64,000 bases of DNA from positions 1 through 64,000 of the forward strand of contig JAKSYS010000096.1 in NCBI GenBank assembly GCA_022925895.1, read 5' to 3'. The position numbers and the translations under genes were made by a program. Below are positions 56,701 to 64,000 of this stretch, one piece after another. The notes under the pieces are model-generated. The model ran no database searches, had not been told where the DNA came from, and saw only the letters and a program-made list of their open reading frames with translations. Source of the stretch: Fragilaria crotonensis (taxonomy: Eukaryota; Bacillariophyta; Fragilariophyceae; Fragilariales; Fragilariaceae). The stretch's first letter is position 1, and each line of letters begins with the position of its first letter.

Positions 56701-57609
56701 ACAAGTGATGTAGTAATTCATAATGTGGCAGGGTGTGTTGTTTGTTGAAAGATGCCAAGAACAATTGTTTCTTTGCTATAAAAGACTCTACAAACGCATC
56801 TCCACCGGAACCGAAACCCAGGCACATTGTAAGAACAGTTTTGGAAATATTATATGAGTCACATAACACACATTGCTTATTCTGCTGCGGGAGCAGCATT
56901 GAATCTACGTGCCCGGAATCGGTGCAGGACATGTAGGTTGCACTTCTAGCAAGTGTCATGGTGCAAAGGTATTCATGCACACATTCAAATTTGTTTCTTA
57001 CTATCACAATACTACTCTAGTGAAACAAGAAACAAAAGCATGAAAGGCACTTCTCCTTTACACCCATGCATGAGCCCGTGCATGAGCCCGCCTGTCCTTC
57101 TGGTGCAAGAGGGTTATGCGATGATGTGCCTACCTTAAGGATAGAAGCATTAAGTAGTGTGGCTCCACCATATCAAATTGGGTCTTCATCAGATAATAAT
57201 GCTCCAATTGGAGTTGCCTCTTAGCAGTAGTCAGCTTTTCCAAATTAGTAGCTTTTCCAATCGGTAGTTTTGACATTTTACGTCTTCCTGGGACTTGGGA
57301 GTACAAGTACCCTGTACCTGTACTCCGTATCACTGTATTCATACAAGTACTTGGTACGACAAGTAACTTCTACCCGAGTAGTGTGCTTGCAAACACTACA
57401 AACTACTCAGAGTAGTAGTATAGCCACAGGTAGTACAGTACTCCTACAGTAGTGCACTGATGTCACGACTTACATGGAACGAAACAATCGCACAAAAACG
57501 ACGATGCAGACCAATGACAAGAAGTCGACTGCCTTTCTTCGATCTCCGTCCGTCCAATCGAGCTGCTAGTCCGTGCACTCGTTGATCCCTCACTTCTAGG
57601 ATCCGAAAT
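53711..57609. other. Long intergenic region between divergent alginate-lyase genes
   Basis: About 3.9 kb without a supported gene. A 14-bp inverted repeat TAAACAACCCAGCC / GGCTGGGTTGTTTA at 54569-54582 and 54626-54639 can form a hairpin with a 43-nt loop. On the minus strand at about 54896-54830 a short frame (MLQHDVNLPRRVTDMNSTLQKLIEELAETKEQL) looks like a coiled-coil gene end, perhaps a transposon relic. ACTCCGAGTA-like words recur at 54168, 56570-56670 and 57300-57440. Confidence 0.4.
54569..54639. repeat. Inverted repeat, 14-bp stem
   Basis: Perfect 14-bp arms (54569-54582, 54626-54639). Could be the ends of a very small element, an RNA hairpin or chance; no target duplication is evident. 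Confidence 0.5.
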
Positions 57610-60142
57610 ATGGAGGCTTCCTATCGCCAGACGTGGTTTCTCGTGGTTTTCTTTGTCACCTGTGCATCGGTATTCACGGCCAACATTCGATTGACGTTGC
57701 AAGTAGCATCGCACAACACGGACTCTCTAGGATTTGAGATGCCGCTTCCCGAAAAGCACGATTCTTTTTCAAGTCTTCCACAATCCGATTCCACTCCAAC
57801 AGCACCAAAACTTGCGATCGCGACTACTGGTAGGACTCGAGTGATGATACCCAAGCGTCCCGTGAAAGCCATTGAATTCGACGCACGCTTTCCACGCGTT
57901 CAACTTATTCTGCTGAGGGCGATTGGAAATGCCTTGCCTCCCCGTCATGACCCTGAACAGGCCTACGAGAATCTGAAATTTACCTTGGAGAATGAATACG
58001 AATTTCCATACTTGGAAAAGATGTGGGTCATGAATCGTATCATCGATCAGACCCTGCTGCACAGATTGGAAGCGTTATTAGAATCACATGATCAAAAGTA
58101 TATTGTCATTCCCTTCAACCTGACGGAGTATTCCAAGGTTCAATACCGATTTGACTATTTTAACCCTGGTGGAGACATTGTCCACGATTCGAAATACATC
58201 AGAGGGAAGATGAAAGGCAAGAAGGACAGCCATTACCAAGTAGATGAAGCGGTCAACCAAGACAAGAATTTATTTGTTACGAATCAGAATGCCGCTCGTA
58301 ATTCCATGATTGAATTCGGAAAAGAATACTCACCTCACAGTGATTGGATCTTGCCCTGGGATGGCAATTGTTTCCTCCACCCCTACGCCTATCAAGAAAT
58401 ATACCAAGCCCTGCAGGCCATGCCACAGACGCACAAGTATGCCTTCACTTCTATGAATCGTGCCATTAACAATGATGAAGTCTTGCAGGAGGAATACCGG
58501 CCCCATCCGATTGAAGAGCCACAAGTGATTTTTCACAAAACCGCTGTCGGACGATTTCATCCGCTCTTACGGTACGGACGTCGCAACAAAGTCGAATTCT
58601 TGCAACGCCTCAAAGTCAAGGGGCCTTGGGATTCGTGGAGTCCTTATTTGGAGTGGGAAGTAAAGCATTTGGGCCCATTCTTTCAACCAATACCTGATCT
58701 GCAAAAAATTGCGACCGAGGGAAAAACCCGCAAGGCGGGCTTTGTCACTCGACTCGCGTCGGGACAACAACACTTGGAAGTCAAGGGAACCATCCATGCG
58801 CGAGGTGTTTCACGATTCGCCTCCATGGCGTTGCTTCTCGGACAACTTGATACAAGAGTTGCCATCGAATTGTACGGCTACAGACCGGGTCAATTGGTGT
58901 ATTATCACGAAGAAGCCCTTGCACGAGATCGACAGCTTTACAGAGATGGCGACGTCCGTGTCACCGAGGTAGTAAAGCAACTTCATCAATTGGCTCGACA
59001 CGCTGTGACGGTTGGACCGTGGTCCGTCATGGACAAACCTGATGATTCGGTAGCGGCTTCAGGTGACAAACATGACTACTACCACCTATCGCCGTATTAT
59101 TGGCCCAAAAGTCCCGAGTTGGAGAAAGATCCTACTCACAAATGGATCCGTCACGATGGAAAACGGTATCCCGGAACCGAGCTGTACGAGCCGGGGAGCG
59201 AGAAGTTTGATCGGACACGAGTAAAGGATATGCAGTACAACACCACAATCTTGGGTTTGGCCTACTACTTGACTGGCGAGACGCTGTATGCTCAAGTGGC
59301 GGCACGCAACGTTCGGACGTGGTTTTTGGATCCCAACACGCGCATGAATCCGCACATGAACTATGCTCAAGTGAAACGTGGATACAATAATAATACCGGT
59401 ATTTCATTCGGTATAATCGAAATGAAGGACCTCTATTTCATGCTGGACGCTGTCCGAATAATTGAGCGGGATGGCTATCTCACCGAGAAAGAGCAGAGCG
59501 ACCTTCGGAAATGGTTTGCAGAGTACTTAAAATGGATGGAAACGAGTGACATTGCGAAGGATGAATACGTGCAAAAGAACAATCACGGCTTATACTTCGA
59601 CGTTCAAGCCACTGCCATTGCCTCATTTATCCATGACACTGCCAAAATGATTTGGTACTTGGAACGATCCACCTCCCGCCTTCTAGCACACATTGCCGCC
59701 GATGGTTCCATGCCTCAAGAGCTGATACGGCCAACCTGTGAGCACTACCAGATGTTCACCCTGCAAGGCTGGTCAGTCCTGTCTCGAATGGCCGAGACAG
59801 TGAATCGAAATCGATGGACTGTCCGTTCCAGGAACGATAAGGCATCGTTGTCTCCGCTGCCGGGCTGCCAAGTATGCCATTCCTTTTGGTAGAAAGAGTC
59901 GATGCAAGAAGTCGACGGAAACGGGAGAGAATATGGCACGATGGTGGCCTCTGTTGCAAGATACGAGGTACTACTGCCCTTTCCTTGCAAGTGCCGACCT
60001 CCTATGGCCGATTCCGTGGTTTCCCTCGGACGCTCCCCGACCACCGGGCAATTCCTATGAGATGCCAAGTCTCTTTGATCCGCACGACGGCATTGCTCCG
60101 TTTTGGAATCTCGGCCTGGTGCATGGCAACCTCACATGGTAA
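57610..60142 (+). CDS. Glycosyltransferase-like / alginate lyase fusion, membrane anchored
   Basis: Starts at MEASYRQTWF. Residues 9-24 (WFLVVFFVTCASVFTA) form an anchor, suggesting a type II Golgi or secretory protein. Residues about 95-370 resemble a family of glycosyltransferase-like domains (NAARNSMIEFGKEY ... WILPWDGNCFLHPYAYQEI); the DGN may replace a DxD motif. From about 390 on lies an alginate-lyase domain (PF05426-like): HDYYHLSPYYWP near residue 486, NPHMNYAQVKRG near 580, and NNHGLYFDVQA with catalytic-type Asn-His at 658-659. The frame shifts by one base at about 59823-59830; the next frame continues CRAAKYAIPF ... MARWWPLLQDTRYY ... PHDGIAPFWNLGLVHGNLTW to 60142, matching the paralogue at 51644. 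Expected to be about 845 aa. Cleavage or remodelling of uronic-acid-containing glycans is the family-based guess. Confidence 0.82.
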
Positions 60143-60959
60143 ACCAATTTTGTCAGTGTTGTAGTATGATTCTCACCTAGACCAAACTGATTGCAGATTA
60201 AGAACGAAATGATGTTTACCATGTCCTGCATTTGGCGATGAAGAGCCCACAACAAAGTCCACGGTGCACCATTCCAAATCTCATCTCATAAATCATCGCT
60301 ACACAATGACCAACGAAGTTGGAAAACAGAGCAGTTGAGGAGGACATGATGGCACGACCAACGCAACTCATAATGATGAGTAGATCTGTAGGTTTATCCT
60401 GACATTTATCTACCGTAAGCCCGGATGCGACGGCCTGCTGCCTGCCGTAGAGATAGACAGTTGTAGTATCGTCAGCATGACAATCAACACATGAACTCGA
60501 ACGCAACCATCTACTCTAGCTAGAGTAGGGTATGTGCAGTTAAACACCCCAAGATACCTACACAGACAAGGAACGAATGGCAAAAATGGCTTTGAAAAAT
60601 AATACTTGATAACACAATTCGAACACCCCAACAGCAACGCAGGGAACCACTGGCCAAAATGAATATGAAAATGTAAAAATTATAGATGACACACTTCGAA
60701 CACCCCAATCGCAACGCAGAAAAGGAACGACTGGCAAAAATGGCTATGAAAATGTAACAATTATAGATAACACACTTGGAACTTCGAACACACCAATAGC
60801 AACTCAGAAAAGGAACGACTCGCAAAAATGGCTATGAAAATGTAAAAATAGATAATCACTTGGAACTTGTCTTTCCCACTATGGTACACATCACCCAGAC
60901 TCCACGTACTTCATGATAGCCTACATACAAGTTCTGACAAGGCACTCAGCCCCAGCTAG
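60143..60959. other. Intergenic with tandem repeats
   Basis: The convergent ends of the alginate-lyase fusion gene and the copine gene. Apart from the repeat at 60569-60866 nothing is supported. Confidence 0.5.
60569..60866. repeat. Tandem repeat of about 75-90 bp, four copies
   Basis: The unit runs AGGAACGACTGGCAAAAATG ... TTATAGATAACACACTT ... CGAACACCCCAATAGCAACGC. Four imperfect copies follow each other; the last is truncated. It lies beyond the 3' end of the copine gene and is not coding. Confidence 0.85.
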
Positions 60960-62659
60960 TTAACTCTTCTTGGACGCTTCATCAAATTGAAAGGAAGGCA
61001 TGGGCACGGGTGGATTTGGCTTGATGTTGCGGGCTTGAAAATAACCCACAAGTTGTTTGGGAATTTCCCTGAGCACTTCCGTTGCCAACTTATCCGAGTT
61101 GGTGGCATACTTGCGGAATGGAACAAACTGGACAATATCTCGTTCTGCTGCCTTCCCTTTGCTGTCTCTCAGAATTCCTTCGTCGCTATCCAACATCTCC
61201 ATCTTTCGAAAGTCAGCCTTGCCAACGCCAACAATGATAATCGAAAGAGGTGTCGTCTCAGATATGTGGCATATCATGTCGACTGTTTGTTCCATATCTG
61301 CAATGACACCATCAGTCAGAATGACTAGCACTGAGTAACATTGCTTGCGCTCACTCTGATTTGCTTGAGCCGTCTGAGCAGCCGCTCGTAGCATCGGTAG
61401 AAAATTAGTTGGTCCGGAAAAGTCGAACCCCGGGATTTCGAAGGCCTTATCGTAGGCATCCAACAGTCCTTGGACACCAGCGCCGCTTCCTCTCAACCTC
61501 AAGCAATCTTGCTTAACGTGATTTATCTTGGCTCCGAAGCCCCAAATGGGAAAGGCTTTATTTGAAGCGTAATTTTCGACAATGCCTCCAATCTTCGAAA
61601 TTGCCTGTTGGTATTCGTTCCGAGATTTTCCGCTACGAAAATGCAGCGACGATGACTCATAAGGAGGGCCATTCGAAATTGTGAAGTCCACGGCTACCAT
61701 AAGACTTATCTCACAGCCACCCGTAATGTAGTCCACCATGTTTGGTCGATTCAATATGTCAGCAGTCATAACATGAAGTATCCCTGCCGGCTTATTCTCC
61801 CCCTTTCTTGTGGCTCGCAGGACTTCATACATATTCGGGATGCGAAGAAGTTCATTGACGCTCATGGCCACACCCCAATATCTTGCGGTGTACCACCATC
61901 TGTTGGTAAACTCATGATGTGGATGCGTATCACTCGACTGTAGTCCCCGTCACTCAGTTTTGCATTGAGATTTCATCGATGTCCCAGATCGGACTTTGGG
62001 TATTTCTAGCGACCGACGATTGCAACAACGTAGACCACGACTTGCGGTCAGGCCCTAGCACCTGTACCATGTAAAACGGATTCATGTATTTCTGCCCAAA
62101 AAGCCATCCTTCTTCAGTTTTGCGCCTTGAGCTGAAACCGTAATACTTCGGAACTATCCTTCGTCGGCGATGCTTGTACGAAACAGTAGCTCGCTTGTGC
62201 TCCAGTCTGGTTCACCAGCAGTGGCATGCACAACGTATTTCCGACGGCTCCCAGCAACTGCCCCATGTTGAAATAGAAACCCCCAAAATGCATGGCTCTG
62301 CAAGTGCGCATCCTCAGATTTTCCGAATAACATCGAAGACAAAAGTACTGCTCCTCTTCAAATCGATATTCAATTCGAAAAGACACTTCAAAATCCGGAT
62401 GGCAACATTGGAGCACAACTTCTGTCCTTCCCAATTCTAGTTCGTGCGAGGGATGCGGTATTGATGAAGGAATAATGTGTGTGTCGCCACTGCTCGTGCC
62501 GAACTGTTGTCCACTCCTCAAACGATCCCCACGCGCTTCCATTCGATGCAACACGCAAAAGGGATCCTGACCCGAGGGCAATTTTCGACAAGATAGTTGA
62601 ATGTCCACGACAGCTTGGGATGCGAAGCGGGATCCCTTGCCTGTCTGTAGTAATGACAT
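60960..62659 (-). CDS. Copine (two C2 domains and a von Willebrand A domain), frame interrupted
   Basis: Copines bind membranes through calcium-dependent C2 domains and recruit partners through the A domain. From the ATG at 62659: C2A with VDIQLSCRKLPSGQDPF, ELGRTEVVLQCCHPDFEVSFRIEYRFEEEQ and FGGFYFNMGQLLGAVG; C2B with FGQKYMNPFYMVQVLG ... WDIDEISMQ; then the A domain, open from 61871 to 60960, with KPAGILHVMTADI, MVDYITGGCEISLMVAVDFTISNG (MIDAS start), DFSGPTNFLPML and VLVILTDGVIAD. The frame changes at T4 62118-62121, A5 62098-62102 and T4 61958-61961, each of which looks one base short, and at least once more between 61957 and 61871. Domain order and spacing are intact, which favours sequence error over decay. 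No intron was needed. Confidence 0.8.
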
Positions 62660-63698
62660 GGTAAAACTAGGGTTGCGCAGTCAAGGAGGCAGAATATTGA
62701 TGTATGTGGAGTGGGTATTATAACGCAGTTGAAGAAGGACAGCTGATGGTTAATTTGCGTTGTGCTGGTATGTGTTTGTGACTTCTTCACGCAATTCGTT
62801 GACCCGCGTCCTGTGTCTATCGTTGTGACTGTCTATGTTCGTTTGGGAAGCGATGCAAGTGATAAACGTTATTACTCCGCGAGTATTTGCTAAAGGGAAA
62901 TATGTTTACGTCGTTTGCGTTGATGTTCCTTTTCATTTTCCAGTACTTCGGGCGTTTTCGGGCGGTACTTCTCGTTCTGCATCAGCGAGGAACGTCGCTT
63001 GACGCACGCCTTCGTGTATGTACGAACCGTTGAGGTCAGCTGGGGCATAAGGAATTTTACGGTCATGTTGTCAGGTTGGACCCGAACAACGTATGTACAT
63101 GTCTGAGTACAGTACAACGTACAACGACTTACTACGCTTGCTCATAGGGAGTGTTGTTTGTTCGCGGTAGACATCTGTCGATATCAATTTTTTTAGCCCT
63201 GTTGCATGTACTGCTTTATGTACACATTGTCAAAATGAATGAAGTGCTCGGTGCTCGTACATACCAGGTATTCTATGTACTTGACTACTTGGTTCTACAC
63301 GTGTGTCATACTCGAAGTACGCAGCACATGGCTTGTGTATCAACAACAGTGTGCTACTCTACTTCTACCGGTAGCTACTACTTCTCTGGCGAGCTATTCA
63401 TACATGTACTCTGAACTCTGAACTCCAAAACGACTTAGTAATTCGAGGTTCGCCTTTTTTCGTGCTAATAGCTTGGGCCTTCCGACCGAATAGGAGTAAC
63501 CATTCGGCTGATGGTGCATGATATCGTATGGAGTACTCCATCACTATATCCCCATCGCATTGCATCCTTGTATGTGTGCATGTACATTGAACCTCGTTGC
63601 TAACTTCTCATGGTGTTGTTGAAAATCCGTTTTTGACATTGTAAGCGTTTAGCTTCTACTCAAGTAAACCTTGCAGCCTGCAGTCGCACCAATGATTA
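62660..63698. other. Intergenic, no gene seen
   Basis: The upstream region of the copine gene and 3' flank of the partial gene at the right edge. AGTACTCGAAGTACG-like words recur near 63310 and GGAGTACTCC near 63531. Confidence 0.5.
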
Positions 63699-64000
63699 TC
63701 AAAGCATGGGAAGTCCCCACGTTTGTCTCGCGCTGGATAGTCCACGATCCCCGCCGCTCAAGGTTTCACGACATGACTTTGTGCCAGCATGGTAGTAGGC
63801 AGGTGGAATGGCATACACCAAAGGATTTCCTGTGAGAATCAACGTGGATGGTGCTGGTGTGCCTGTAATGATTGTGTAGTGATCCAAGGTTGTTTTGCTT
63901 TCCTCCTCTCGAATCGAATCCTCATCCCAAAAATTGGCTTCGACCAAGCATTCGTAACAAGTTTGTTGAAATCGACACTCATCCGCAGAATTCCAACAAG
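63699..64000 (-). CDS. C-terminal part of a Cys-rich protein, cut by the window edge
   Basis: The frame is open from the window edge to the stop at 63699. It reads CWNSADECRFQQTCYECL then VEANFWDEDSIREEESKTTLDHYTIITGTPAPSTL and ends RQTWGLPML. Four cysteines in 17 residues suggest a secreted or lumenal protein. The family is not recognised and the N-terminal part lies outside the window. An intron inside this stretch cannot be excluded. Confidence 0.45.
   Translation of the reverse strand, partial: CWNSADECRFQQTCYECLVEANFWDEDSIREEESKTTLDHYTIITGTPAPSTLILTGNPLVYAIPPAYYHAGTKSCRETLSGGDRGLSSARQTWGLPML

Noticed and set aside
60520-60825. 101-codon minus frame with repeated CVIYNxYIFI
   Set aside because: It is a translation of the noncoding tandem array.

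Overview
The window looks like nuclear DNA of a diatom, probably a raphid pennate; the species cannot be fixed from sequence alone. The evidence is short GT-AG introns (about 64-146 nt) with CTAAC/CTAAT branch sites, secreted LRR proteins with Ser/Thr/Pro-rich stalks, a plastid fibrillin with a signal peptide and an ASAFAP-like site, a CoDi-type Copia retrotransposon, and long intergenic stretches sprinkled with GTACTCSGAGTAC-like palindromes. There is no operon structure; genes lie singly on both strands.

Layout. 0-7.6 kb: a tandem-repeat tract, a two-exon gene of unknown function (minus strand, 1953-4141) and a YafJ-type class II glutamine amidotransferase (5138-6232). 7.6-16 kb: a type II membrane LRR protein (7606-9944), a 193-residue protein of unknown function (11953-12534) and a 779-bp TIR/TTA-TSD MITE. 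15.8-19 kb: hAT element 1 with its 8-bp target duplication. 20-30 kb: APS kinase, a four-exon secreted LRR protein, a TPR-like polyQ/H protein and a plastid-lipid-associated protein. 30.8-33.75 kb: hAT element 2, which looks complete. 34.5-39.6 kb: a five-exon LRR gene and cystathionine beta-synthase. 40.37-49.85 kb: a young Copia retrotransposon whose 3' LTR is split by a 3.9-kb PIF/Harbinger transposon carrying a DDE transposase and a Myb/SANT-like protein. 49.9-62.7 kb: a dirigent/allene-oxide-cyclase-like secreted protein, two divergent alginate-lyase-family genes and a copine. A partial Cys-rich gene runs off the right edge.

The host genes are mostly unrelated housekeeping or secretory genes: sulfur metabolism (APS kinase, CBS), glutamine amidotransfer, plastid lipid bodies, extracellular LRR proteins and polysaccharide-active proteins. 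Two patterns link them. First, introns in the two multi-exon LRR genes are all phase 1 and cut at the same place in the repeat, and all three LRR proteins end in a C-x-C-C-x-x-C tail. Second, several host genes between 36 and 63 kb are interrupted by one-base shifts, most of them at short homopolymers, which looks more like consensus error than true decay. Transposable elements with defined ends cover about 16 kb, a quarter of the window.
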